Assembly: GCA_003725745.1 (NCBI GenBank)
Contig: RHDP01000001.1
Location: 5,373,501 to 5,437,500 of the forward strand
Length of the DNA stretch: 64,000 bases
Direction of reading: 5' to 3'
From: Streptomyces sp. I6
GTDB taxonomy: Bacteria > Actinomycetota > Actinomycetes > Streptomycetales > Streptomycetaceae
Made by a program: the position numbers and the translations under genes. Below the pieces are notes generated by a model. It was given only the letters and a program-made list of their open reading frames with translations. It was not told the origin of the DNA and did not search any database. Below are positions 55,564 through 64,000 of this stretch, in pieces. Position 1 is the stretch's first letter, and every line of letters starts with the position of its first letter.

Positions 55564-58065
55564 CCCCGCCGCACACCCCCGACACCCCGCCCCGAACCGC
55601 CGGGCCCCGAACCGCCGGGCCCCGAACCGGCACCACCGCTCCCGGAGCCTGGCACCCCGCCGCTCCCGGCGCCCCGGACGGGCCGCGCGCCACCCCGCTT
55701 CCCGGTACGCCGTCCCGCCGGAACGCGCCCCTGCGGATCGCCGTCATCGGCGGCGGACCCGGCGGACTCTACGCCGCCGTGCTCCTCAAGCGCCTCGACC
55801 CCGCACGCGACATCACGGTCTGGGAGCGCAACGCCCCGACGACACCTTCGGCTTCGGCGTCGTCCTCTCCGACGAGACCCTCGGCGGCATCGAGCACGCC
55901 GACCCCGCCGTCCACCGCGCGCTCCAGTGCGCATTCGTCCGCTGGGACGACATCGACATCGTCCGCGGCGGCCGCACCCTCACCTCCGGCGGACACGGAT
56001 TCGCCGCGCTCGGCCGCCGCACCCTCCTGCGCATACTCCACGAGCGCTGCGCGGAACTCGGCGTACGCGTCCACTTCCGCACCCCGGCCCCCACCGCGGC
56101 CGAACTCGCCGGCCGCCACGACCTCGTCATCGCCGCCGACGGCGTCAACAGCACCACCCGCACCGCGCACGCCGACGCCTTCCACCCCCGCATCACCACC
56201 CACCGCTGCCGCTACATCTGGCTCGCCGCCGACTTCGCCTTCGAAGCCTTCCGCTTCGAGATCGCCGAGACCGAACACGGCGTCATGCAACTCCACGGCT
56301 ACCCCTTCGAACGCCCCGCACCCGGCCCCCACCCGCCGGCCGGACCCGCCGGCGAGCCGGGCGCGACCGGTGCCTCCACCGTCATCGTCGAAATGCGCGA
56401 AGAGGTCTGGCGCGCCGCCGGACTCGACGCCTGCGACGAGCAGCAGTCCGCGGAACGCTGCGCCAAGATCTTCGCCGAAGCCCTGGGCGGACGTCCTCTC
56501 CGAGGGAACAACTCCGCCTGGACCGCCTTCCGCACCGTCGCCAACGAACACTGGTCCCACGGCAACACCGTGCTCCTCGGCGACGCCGCGCACACCGCCC
56601 ACTTCTCCATCGGCTCCGGCACCAAACTCGCCGTCGAGGACGCCCTCGCCCTCGCCGCCTGCGTCGAGGAACACGCCACCCTCCCCGAGGCCCTCACCGC
56701 GTACGAGGCCGAGCGCCGCCCCGTCGTCGAGTCCACCCAGCGCGCGGCCGCCGCCAGCCTCCGCTGGTTCGAGGACGTCCACACCTACCTCGGCCAGCCG
56801 CCCCGCCAGTTCGCCTTCAACCTCCTCACCCGCAGCCGGCGCGTCACCCACGACAACCTCAGGCTGCGCGACCCCGCCTTCACCCGCGCCGTCGAGGACG
56901 ACTTCGGCTGCCCGCCGGGTACCCCGCCCATGTTCACGCCCCTGCGGCTGCGCGGGCTGACCCTGCGCAACCGCGTCGTCGTCTCACCCATGGACATGTA
57001 CTCCGCCACCGACGGCAACCCCGGCGACTTCCACCTCGTCCACCTCGGCGCCCGAGCCCTCGGCGGAGCCGGACTCGTCATGACCGAGATGGTCTGCGTC
57101 AGCGCAAAGGGCCGCATCACCCCCGGCTGCACCGGCCTCTACACCGACGCCCACACCACCGCCTGGCGCCGCGTCACCGACTTCGTCCACCGCGAGGCCC
57201 CCGGCACCGCCATCGGCGTCCAGCTCGGCCACTCCGGCCGCAAGGGATCCACCCGGCTCATGTGGGAAGGCATCGACCAGCCCCTGCCCGACGGCAACTG
57301 GCCCCTCGTCGCCGCCTCACCCTGCCGTACCGGCCGGGCGTCAACCAGACACCCCACCAGCTGGACCGCGCCGGACTCAGCCTCGTCCGCGACCAGTTCG
57401 CCGCCGCCGCCCGCCGCGCCGCCGACAGCGGCTTCGACCTCCTCGAACTCCACTGCGCCCACGGCTATCTCCTCTCCGGCTTCCTCTCCCCCCTCACCAA
57501 CCACCGCACCGACGCCTACGGAGGCAGCCTCGCCAACCGTCTCCGCTACCCCCTCGAAGTCTTCGACGCCGTCCGGGCCGCCTGGCCCGGCGACCGGCCC
57601 ATGACCGTCCGGATCTCCGCCACCGACTGGGCCGCCGGCGGCACGACGGCCGACGACTCCGTCGAGATCGCCCGCGCCTTCGCCGACCACGGCGCCGACG
57701 CCATCGACGTCTCCACCGGCCAGGTCGTCCCCGGCGAACGCCCCGAGTACGGCCGCTCCTACCAGACCCCCTACGCCGACCGCATCCGCAACGCCCTCCG
57801 CGTACCCGTCATCGCCGTCGGCGCGATCTCCTCGTGGGACGACGTCAACTCCCTCCTCCTCGCCGGCCGCACCGACCTGTGCGCCCTGGCCAGACCCCAC
57901 CTCTACGACCCCCACTGGACGCTCCACGCGGCCGCCGAGCAGAACTACGCGGGCGCGGCCGCGCCCTGGCCCGCGCCCTACCGCGCCGGCAGCCGCACAC
58001 CCCCCACCGGCCGCACCGACGCCCCCAAACCTCGCCTCAGCCTCACCGGAACACCCCACCCGTAG
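55560..58065 (+). CDS. FAD monooxygenase fused to old-yellow-enzyme domain (2-aminobenzoyl-CoA monooxygenase/reductase type), two frame breaks
   Basis: About 835 residues. Residues of about 58-440 are a class A flavin monooxygenase ([60 protein letters not shown]). Residues of about 460-820 are an old-yellow-enzyme barrel ([57 protein letters not shown]). This fusion is typical of 2-aminobenzoyl-CoA monooxygenase/reductase and of salicylyl-CoA 5-hydroxylase relatives. It hydroxylates and then reduces the ring of the CoA thioester. Restoring one C at 55834-55837 and one at 57320-57322 yields 836 codons. The first 58 residues are Pro/Ala-rich, from a 15-bp DNA repeat, and may not be conserved. 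Confidence 0.9.
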
Positions 58066-58261
58066 CCCCGCAGCCCCGCCACCGGGAGGCGCCGGCAGCC
58101 GCACGGGACCACCGCCGCCGACGTGGGAGGCGCCCGGTGCCGCCCCACGTTCACCCGGCAGGGCGCCCCGCGCCCCGCGCCCCCGGATCCGCGTACGGCA
58201 CACCCCGCCACCGGGGAGGCGCCCCGCAGTCCGGCAGCCGCACGGGACCGCCGACGCTCAC
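58066..58261. repeat. Convergent spacer with a duplicated 40-bp block
   Basis: CGCCACCGGGAGGCGCCGGC and AGCCGCACGGGACCACCGCC at about 58078-58115 recur with small changes at about 58207-58252. Inverted GGCGCC words could form hairpins ending both convergent transcripts. Confidence 0.7.
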
Positions 58262-59074
58262 TCACACGGCGTCGGGCCGGACGTACCCCGCCCCCGGGTC
58301 CCGCAGCCGCCGGTGCAGCCCGGAGAACACGGCCGCCGAACGCCCGCCCGGCCAGTCCGCCGGCAGCAGTTCCGCGGGCAGCCCCGGATCCGCGTACGGC
58401 AGCCGCCGCCACGAGTCCAGCGCCAGCAGGTAGTCCCGGTACGCGTCCTCGGCCGGCGTCGTCCCACGCGCCTCCCACGCCCGCAGCACCGGGCCGTGCA
58501 CATCCAGGAACTCCTCGTGCTGCTTCGCCACCCCCGCCAGGTCCCACCAGCGCCCCACCGCCTCGGCCGTCGCCGCGAACCCCAGGTGCTCACCCCGGAA
58601 CAGATCCACGTAGGGATCCAGCTGGAGCCGGCGCAGCGTGTGACGCGTCTCCTCGTAGTAGCGCGCCGGAGCGATCCACACCCCGGCGCCGCCGTGCCGA
58701 AACCCAGCCTGCCGAGACGCGACCGCAGCAGATGCCGCTTGTGCCGCTCCGCCTCCGGCACCGAGAACACGGCAAGCACCCAGCCGTCCGACAGCAGCGC
58801 CGCGCGGCGGCCGAAGATCCGCTCGTCGCCGTCGTCCAGCAGCTGCCGGGCATCGGCCGACAGGGCGTAGCCCGCCGCCCCGGCCGCCGTCCGCTGCGCG
58901 ACGAGCAGCCCCCGCCGCTTCAGCCGCGACACCGAGGAACGCACCGACGGAGCGTCCACCCCCAGTGCCCCAGCAGCCGGATCAGCTCGGCCACCGCGAA
59001 CGGCCCGCCGTCTCGCGTCCGTACGCGCCGTACAGGGTGACGATCAGGGAACGGGGAGTGTGCTGCTCGGCCAC
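58262..59074 (-). CDS. PaaX-family regulator, three frame breaks
   Basis: About 271 residues of a PaaX-type phenylacetyl-CoA-like repressor. The winged helix is VDAPSVRSSVSRLKRRGLLV, preceded by RSLIVTLYGAYGRETGG. The middle ligand domain (ERIFGRRAALLSDGWVLAVF; HLLRSRLGRLGFG; VWIAPARYYEETRHTLRRLQ) and the C-terminal region (FLDVHGPVLRAWEARGTTPA; DSWRRLPYADPGLPAELLPA) follow. Single bases are missing near 59001-59012, at 58968-58971 and at 58681-58684; three restored bases give 272 codons. The GTG at 59074 is the likely start. PaaX repressors respond to aryl-CoA intermediates, which fits the neighbours. Confidence 0.82.
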
Positions 59075-59092
59075 GTGATCACTCTAAGGGCT

Positions 59093-59205
59093 GTCCCGTG
59101 ATCCCCGGTGGACAGCGTCGGCGTCGGATGCGGTGCATCGCAAGGCGGAGTGCCGCCCTCATCCTGGGCGTGTCCGGGCGATCCGACACAACGCGGCGAG
59201 GTGCC
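59093..59205. repeat. Candidate dispersed non-coding repeat with imperfect terminal inversions
   Basis: This spacer block runs from GGACAGCGTCGGCGTCGGAT over GCATCGCAAGGCGGAGTGCC to ACACAACGCGGCGAGGTGCC. Its ends pair imperfectly (GCGGTGCATCGC with GCGGCACCTCGC on the other strand, 9 of 12). I recall similar blocks in Streptomyces spacers, but copy number cannot be checked here. No coding signal is seen. Confidence 0.4.
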
Positions 59206-59233
59206 GCGGCCGTCGTCGTGCGCCCGCCGGGGG

Positions 59234-60882
59234 TTACGGTACAGCTCCCGGGTCCCGCAACCGGAACCGCTGCAACTTCCCCGTCGGTGTACGCGGCAAC
59301 GCGTCCATGAAGACGATCGCCCGCGGGCACTTGTACGGCACCAGGCGCGTCTTGACGAACTCCCGCAGCGCCTCTGCCGTTGCCTCGCCCCGCGCGGCAC
59401 CGTCCCGCAGCACCACGTACGCCGCCACTATCTGGCCCCGCAGCTCGTCGGCGCGGCCCACCACCGCGGCCTCCACCACGTCCGGATGCGCCAGCAGGGC
59501 GTCCTCCACCTCCGGGCCCGCGACGTTGTAACCCGCCGAAATGATCATGTCGTCGGCCCGGGCCACATAGCGGAACCATCCGTCCGGCTCCCGCACGTAG
59601 GTGTCGCCCGTGAGATTCCAGCCGTCCCGCACGTACCCGCCCTGCCGCGGATCCGACAGATAGCGGCACCCCACCGGCCCCCGCACGGCCAGCAGCCCCG
59701 GCTCGCCGTCCGGCACCGGCACCCCGGAACCGCCGTCCACCACCCGGGCCTCCCAGCCCGGGACCGGAACACCCGTCGTCCCCGGCCGGATGTCCCCGTC
59801 CGCCGCCGAGATGAAGATGTGCAGCAGCTCGGTCGCCCCGATGCCGTTGATGATCCGCAGCCCCGTACGCTCCCGCCACGCCTCCCAGGTCGCGGCCGGC
59901 AGGTTCTCCCCGGCGGACACACAGCGCCGCAGCGAGGAGACGTCATGACCGCCGACACCGTCCAGCATCACCCGGTACGCCGTCGGCGCGGTGAACAGCA
60001 CCGACACCCGGTGCTCCGCGATGGCCGGCAGCAACTGCCCCGGCCCCGCCTGCTCCAGCAGCAGCGCCGACGCCCCGGCCCGCAGCGGGAACACCACCAG
60101 ACCGCCCAGGCCGAAGGTGAAGCCGAGCGGTGGGCTGCCCGCGAACACGTCGTCCGGCGTGGGCCGCAGCACCCGCGCGGAGAACGTGTCGGCCACCGCC
60201 AGCACGTCCCGGTGGAAGTGCATGCACCCCTTCGGCCGGCCCGTCGTCCCGCTCGTGAACGCGATCAGCGCCACGTCGTCCGCCGCCGTCTCCACCGCCC
60301 GGTACACGCCGGGCGCGTCCGCCGCCCGCCGCAGCAGATCGCCGGGCCCGTCCCCGCCGAACGCCGTGACCCGCAGCCCCGGCACCTCCGCCTTCACCAG
60401 ATCGTCCAGCGAGCGGATGTCGCACAGCGCATGCGTCACCTGTGCGATGTCGCACATGACCGCCAGTTCCCGGGCCCGCTGCTGGGCGAGGACCGTGACC
60501 GCCACCCCGCCCGCCTTCATCACCGCGAGCCAGCACGCGGCCAGCCACGGAGTCGTCGGGCCGCGCAGCAGCACCCGGTTCCCGGGCACCACGCCCAGTT
60601 CGCCGGTCAGCACATGCGCGATCCGGTCGACCCGGTCGCGCAGCTCCGCGTACGTCCAGACGGCGCCCTTCCCGTCGCGGAACGCGGCACGGTCGCCCCG
60701 TGCCGTTCGATCGTGGCGTCCAGCAGTTCCGTGCCGCAGTTGAGCCGCTGCGGATACCGCAGTTCCGGCAGCTCGAACAGCAGCCGCGGCCACTGCTCGG
60801 GCGGCGGCAGACGGTCCCGCGCGAACGTGTCGTGATGAGCCGAGGGTGTCAGCTCCGGGCCGGCCGAGGGTGTCAGCACCAT
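59234..60882 (-). CDS. Aryl-CoA ligase (2-aminobenzoate-/benzoate-CoA ligase type), one frame break
   Basis: About 549 residues of an adenylate-forming acid-CoA ligase. The start PPPEQWPRLLFELPELRYPQ is the benzoate-CoA-ligase-like N-terminus. ALIAFTSGTTGRPKGCMHFH is the AMP loop, GIGATELLHIFISAADGDIR the middle motif, DDMIISAGYNVAGPEVEDAL the hinge and RTPTGKLQRFRLRDPG the catalytic Lys. It makes the CoA thioester that starts the pathway. One C restored in the plus-strand run 60696-60699 joins the N-terminal part (550 codons). The ATG at 60882 follows GGGGGCGGA. It diverges from the acyl-CoA dehydrogenase gene and precedes the PaaX regulator on the same strand. Confidence 0.9.
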
Positions 60883-60929
60883 TCCGCCCCCTAGTCGTGG
60901 TGGGGTCGCGCAACGAGCGTAGCGTGATG

Positions 60930-60956
60930 GTGACGACAGTCAACGGTTCGCGATAA
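60930..60956 (+). promoter_or_regulatory. Second copy of the GTGACGnnAGTCA-9-GATAA motif in the divergent spacer
   Basis: GTGACGACAGTCA (60930-60942) is followed after nine bases by GATAA (60952-60956), the same layout as at 54650-54676. It lies 75 bp before the acyl-CoA dehydrogenase ATG and could also control the ligase on the other strand. Confidence 0.6.
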
Positions 60957-61031
60957 CCTGCTTCGGGAGGCTGCCGCGCGGCGCCGCCGCCCGCCCGCCC
61001 CGTACTCCGGCCGCAGGAAGTGGGGAACCGG

Positions 61032-62173
61032 ATGCCCGCATTCTCGCTCGAACCGGCACAGACCGCCTGGTGCGCCGAACTGCGCAGCCTCGCCGCGCAG
61101 CGACTGCGCCCCCTCGCGGAGAAGGGCGAACCCGGCCGTGTCAACCGCCCGCTCCTCAGCGCACTCGGCGAACTCGGCCTACTGGAAAGGCTGTTCACCG
61201 CGGGAGCGCTCGACCTCTGCCTGATGCGGGAATCCCTCGCCCACGGCTGCACCGAAGCCGAGACGGCACTCGCCCTCCAGGGACTCGGGGCCCACCCGCT
61301 GCACCGGTCGGGCACCCCCGCCCAGCGCGACCGCTGGCTCCCCGGCGTCGTCGCCGGCCGCACCGTCGCCGCCTTCGCCCTCAGCGAGCCCGGCGCCGGC
61401 TCCGACGCCGCCGCGCTCACCCTCCACGCCGCCCCCGCACCCGACGGACCCGGCTGGCGGCTCACCGGAGAGAAACTCTGGATCTCCAATGCCCCGAGGC
61501 GGACTTCTGCACCGTCTTCGCCCGCACGGGCGAAGCCCCCGGAGCCCGCGGCATCACCGCCTTCCTCGTCCCCGCCGACCGCCCCGGCCTCACCGGCCGG
61601 CCCCTCGACATGCTCTCCCCGCACCCGATCGGCGCCCTCACCTTCGACCGCGTACCCGTCACCCCCGACGACGTCATCGGCCGGCCCGGCGACGGCTTCC
61701 GCGTCGCCATGGACACCCTCAACCTCTTCCGGCCCAGCGTCGGCGCCTTCGCCGTCGGCATGGCCCAGGCCGCCCTCGACGCCACCCTCGACCACACCGC
61801 ACACCGCCATGCCTTCGGCGGCCCCCTCCGGGACCTCCAGGCCGTCTCCCACCAGACGGCCGAGATGGCCACCCGCACCGAGGCCGCCAGGCTGCTCGTC
61901 CACGCCGCGGCCTGCGCCCACGACGCCGGCGCCCCCGACGTGCGGCTCCGCTCCGCCATGGCCAAACTGTTCGCTACCGAGACCGCCCAGTACGTCGTGG
62001 ACACGGCGGTACAACTGCACGGCGCACGCGCACTCCAGCGCGGCCATCTGCTCGAGCACCTCTACCGGGAAGTGCGCGCCCCGCGCATCTACGAAGGCGC
62101 CAGCGAAGTCCAGCGCGGCATCATCGCCAAGGAGCTGTACGCCGGCATCCGCACCGAGGAGACCACCCGATGA
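61032..62173 (+). CDS. Acyl-CoA dehydrogenase family protein, one frame break
   Basis: About 380 residues. AAFALSEPGAGSDAAALTLH is the FAD/acyl-binding signature, LTGEKLWISNAPEADFCTVF joins two frames after restoring one C at 61492-61495, and APRIYEGASEVQRGIIAKEL is the C-terminal signature with the catalytic Glu. HAFGGPLRDLQAVSHQTAEM is the usual C-terminal helix. It oxidises an alicyclic or open-chain CoA ester in the pathway. The ATG at 61032 has AGGAAG 12 nt upstream; the GTG at 61020 is less likely. It overlaps the RidA gene (ATGA). Confidence 0.9.
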
Positions 62174-62568
62174 GCCTCGAACGCATCAACCCGCCCGGGC
62201 TGTCACCCGCCGGGGGCTTCTCCCACGCCGTCGCCGCCACCGGCTCCCGCATCATCTTCCTGGCCGGCCAGACCGCCCTCGACACCGCCGGCAAGGTCAT
62301 CGGCGACGGCCTCGTCGAACAGTTCGAGACAGCCCTCGCCAACCTCCTCGCCGCCCTCGCCGCGGCCGGCGGCACCCCTCACGACCTCGCCCGCGTCACC
62401 GTGTACGCCACCGACGTCGCCGACTACCGACGCCACACCACCGAACTCGGCCGGGTCTGGCACCGGCTCGCCGGCCGCGACTACCCCGCCATGGCGGTCA
62501 TCGGCGCCGTACGCCTCTGGGACGAGGAGGCCCTCGTCGAACTCGACGGAATCGCCGTACTGCCCTGA
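62170..62568 (+). CDS. RidA/YjgF-family enamine/imine deaminase
   Basis: A 132-residue RidA-type protein. INPPGLSPAGGFSHAVAATG opens it, IIFLAGQTALDTAGKVIGDG is the second strand pair and VTVYATDVADYRRHTTELGR the helix after them. The usual catalytic Arg of RidA (in the R-x-x-V-x-V-x-x-L motif near 110) is not clear here; the segment reads YPAMAVIGAVRLWDEEALVE, with an Arg near 116. Related proteins sit in anthranilate-CoA clusters, where an enamine intermediate must lose ammonia. The ATG overlaps the dehydrogenase stop. Confidence 0.88.
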   Translation: MSLERINPPGLSPAGGFSHAVAATGSRIIFLAGQTALDTAGKVIGDGLVEQFETALANLLAALAAAGGTPHDLARVTVYATDVADYRRHTTELGRVWHRLAGRDYPAMAVIGAVRLWDEEALVELDGIAVLP

Positions 62569-62759
62569 CCACGGCCTTGCGCGGACTCTTCGGCGCCGGC
62601 CCTCGGGCAGCACGCCCGCCACCCCCACCGCACCGGTCGCACCGGTCTACCAAGCCGTGCGGGGACCGAACCCGTATCTGATCAACTGGTCAACCCCACC
62701 GGCCGGGCTTACGGTCGAAGGGCGGATGCCCGACAGACATCCGACCAGGCAGACACGCC

Positions 62760-64000
62760 ATGACCACGCCCCGGCCCACTCCCGCACCGAGCGCCGCCGT
62801 CACCTCCCGAGGCGACGGAAACATGACAGCCCTGCTGGTCATCGCCTCGTGCCAGTTGATGGTCGTCCTCGACGCGACCATCGTGAACATCGCCCTGCCG
62901 CACATCCAGAGGTCGCTGCACTTCTCCACCACCGGGCTGGCCTGGGTGGTCAGCGCCTACACGCTCACCTTCGGCGGACTGCTGCTCCTCGGCGGCCGGA
63001 TGGGCGACATCCTCGGCCGGCGGCGGGTGTTCATCACCGGAGTGCTGGTGTTCGTCCTCGCGTCACTGCTCGGCGGGCTCGCCCAGAACGCGCCCCAACT
63101 CCTCGCAGCCCGCGCCCTGCAGGGCGCCGGCGGGGCGGTCGCGTCCCCGACCGCGCTCGCCCTCATCAGCACCACGTTCCGCGAGGGGCCCGCGCGCAAC
63201 CGGGCCTTCGGCGTGTTCGCCGCCGTGTCGGCGGCGGGAGGCGCCCTCGGCCTCCTCGCGGGCGGTGTCATCGTCGAATGGCTCGACTGGCGCTGGGTGT
63301 TCTTCGTCAACGTCCCCATCGGGCTGCTCATCGCCCTCGCCGTCCCGCGCCTCGTACGCGAGTCCGCGCGCCACCCCGGGCACTTCGACGTCGCGGGTGC
63401 CCTGACCTCCACCCTCGGCATGGTGATGCTCGTCTACGGCTTCATCCGCGCCGCGCAGCACGGCTGGCGGGACGCGCTCACGCTGGCGTCGTTCGCCACC
63501 GCGGCCGTGGTGCTCGCGGCGTTCATCCTGGTGGAGACCCGCTCCCGGCAGCCGATCACCCCTCTGCGCATGTTCGCCGACCGCAATCGTGCGGGCACAT
63601 ACGGGATGATGCTCAGCCTCGCCGCGGCCATGTTCGGGATGTTCTTCTTCCTGACGCTCTTCGTGCAGAACGTCCTCGGCTTCTCCCCGCTGCGGGCCGG
63701 TCTGTCCTTCCTGCCCGTCAGCGCGGTGATCGCCACCGGCGCGTGGCTGGCCTCGCACCTGCTGCCCCGGTTCGGGCCCAAGCCGTTCCTGGTGACCGGG
63801 GCACTGCTCGCCACGGCCGGCCTCGCCTGGCTGACCGGTGTCGGCGTGGACGCCACGTACACGGGAGACATCCTCGGGCCCATCGTCCTCTTCGGCTTCG
63901 GGATAGGGCTGCAGTTCGTCTCCCTCATCCTTATGGCGCTCTCCCGCGTCCCGCCGCACGAGTCGGGCGCCGCCTCGGGACTGCTCAACACCAGCCAGCA
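62760..64000 (+). CDS. EmrB/QacA-type MFS exporter, 3' end outside window
   Basis: At least 413 residues of a 14-helix drug:H+ antiporter. VVLDATIVNIALPHIQRSLH is motif D1, GGRMGDILGRRRVFITGVLV motif A, RALQGAGGAVASPTALALIS motif B and LGLLAGGVIVEWLDWRWVFF motif C. The reading frame is open to the window end (SGAASGLLNTSQQ), so at least 60 residues are missing. The ATG at 62760 follows a cytoplasmic tail of about 20 residues. The upstream spacer has TCTGATCAACTGGTCAACCC, an AT-richer dyad-like element that may be an operator. It could export a catabolic intermediate or a drug. Confidence 0.92.
   Translation, partial: MTTPRPTPAPSAAVTSRGDGNMTALLVIASCQLMVVLDATIVNIALPHIQRSLHFSTTGLAWVVSAYTLTFGGLLLLGGRMGDILGRRRVFITGVLVFVLASLLGGLAQNAPQLLAARALQGAGGAVASPTALALISTTFREGPARNRAFGVFAAVSAAGGALGLLAGGVIVEWLDWRWVFFVNVPIGLLIALAVPRLVRESARHPGHFDVAGALTSTLGMVMLVYGFIRAAQHGWRDALTLASFATAAVVLAAFILVETRSRQPITPLRMFADRNRAGTYGMMLSLAAAMFGMFFFLTLFVQNVLGFSPLRAGLSFLPVSAVIATGAWLASHLLPRFGPKPFLVTGALLATAGLAWLTGVGVDATYTGDILGPIVLFGFGIGLQFVSLILMALSRVPPHESGAASGLLNTSQ

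Noticed and set aside
59080-59110. Insertion-sequence end (GGGCTGTCCCGTGATCCCC)
   Set aside because: It resembles some transposon ends, but there is no transposase gene or matching opposite end nearby.

Overview
The window is high-GC (clearly above 70 percent) actinobacterial DNA with Streptomyces character: GC-rich third codon positions, GTG starts, GGAGG ribosome sites, ATGA/GTGA stop-start overlaps, an XRE/DUF5753-DUF397 pair, SpoIIE-type PAS-GAF-PP2C phosphatases, a SepF paralogue and a DUF6099-like protein. It looks chromosomal and metabolically accessory rather than core. I see no rRNA, tRNA, CRISPR array or intact insertion sequence.

Layout. 0-8.4 kb: a possible drug-resistance/redox block (UvrA-like protein cut by the window edge, CPFC flavoprotein, DrrA/DrrB-type ABC exporter, methyltransferase, DoxX-like membrane protein, berberine-bridge-type oxidase). 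8.4-12.1 kb: a decayed LamG-like gene, then a three-gene prenyl operon (small protein, polyprenyl synthetase, DUF2236 oxygenase). 12.5-13.6 kb: XRE/DUF397 pair. 13.8-18.1 kb: a translationally coupled operon of beta-helix membrane protein, His-rich cupredoxin-like lipoprotein and polytopic membrane protein. 18.3-20.8 kb: a HEAT-MerR-HEAT regulator with a MerR-type operator, and a DUF427 protein. 21.2-27.3 kb: a redox/radical block (MauE-like, a radical SAM protein of the tetraether-synthase/MJ0619 type, ArsM-like methyltransferase, small membrane protein, CRP/FNR regulator, TlpA-like thioredoxin lipoprotein, CcdA-like protein). 27.7-33.9 kb: small secreted protein, truncated aldehyde dehydrogenase, and a PaoABC-type molybdenum hydroxylase. 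34-40.5 kb: MFS transporter and two sensor phosphatases. 41.4-46.3 kb: SepF-like, ATPase plus MazG-like pair, DUF6099, LLM flavin oxidoreductase, homocysteine methyltransferase. 46.4-50.5 kb: the Hen1-Pnkp RNA repair operon. 51.5-53.9 kb: arginine deiminase and ornithine carbamoyltransferase. 54-62.6 kb: a CoA-linked aromatic catabolic cluster whose best match is aerobic anthranilate degradation (enoyl-CoA hydratase, monooxygenase/reductase fusion, PaaX-like regulator, aryl-CoA ligase, acyl-CoA dehydrogenase, RidA). 62.8 kb to the end: an EmrB/QacA-type exporter cut by the window edge.

A property of the sequence itself matters for every user. From 23 to 62 kb I count 22 points in 16 genes where the frame is restored by adding exactly one G or C in or beside a short G/C run. 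I found no case needing a removed base. In each disrupted gene the total length plus the restored bases is divisible by three, and the end restored this way usually fits the neighbour (for example GTGA or ATGA overlaps). This pattern looks like homopolymer under-calling in a long-read assembly more than gene decay. I therefore annotate these genes at full length and state where each break is. The LamG region and the short aldehyde dehydrogenase look like genuinely decayed genes. Several intergenic spacers start right after a stop codon with short tandem repeats (6-16 bp units).

The best candidates for undescribed biology are the radical SAM/MauE/methyltransferase/CRP/thioredoxin block (21.2-27.3 kb) and the beta-helix/lipoprotein/membrane operon (13.8-18.1 kb). 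A promoter motif with fixed spacing is also shared by the two arms of the aromatic-CoA cluster (54.65 and 60.93 kb).
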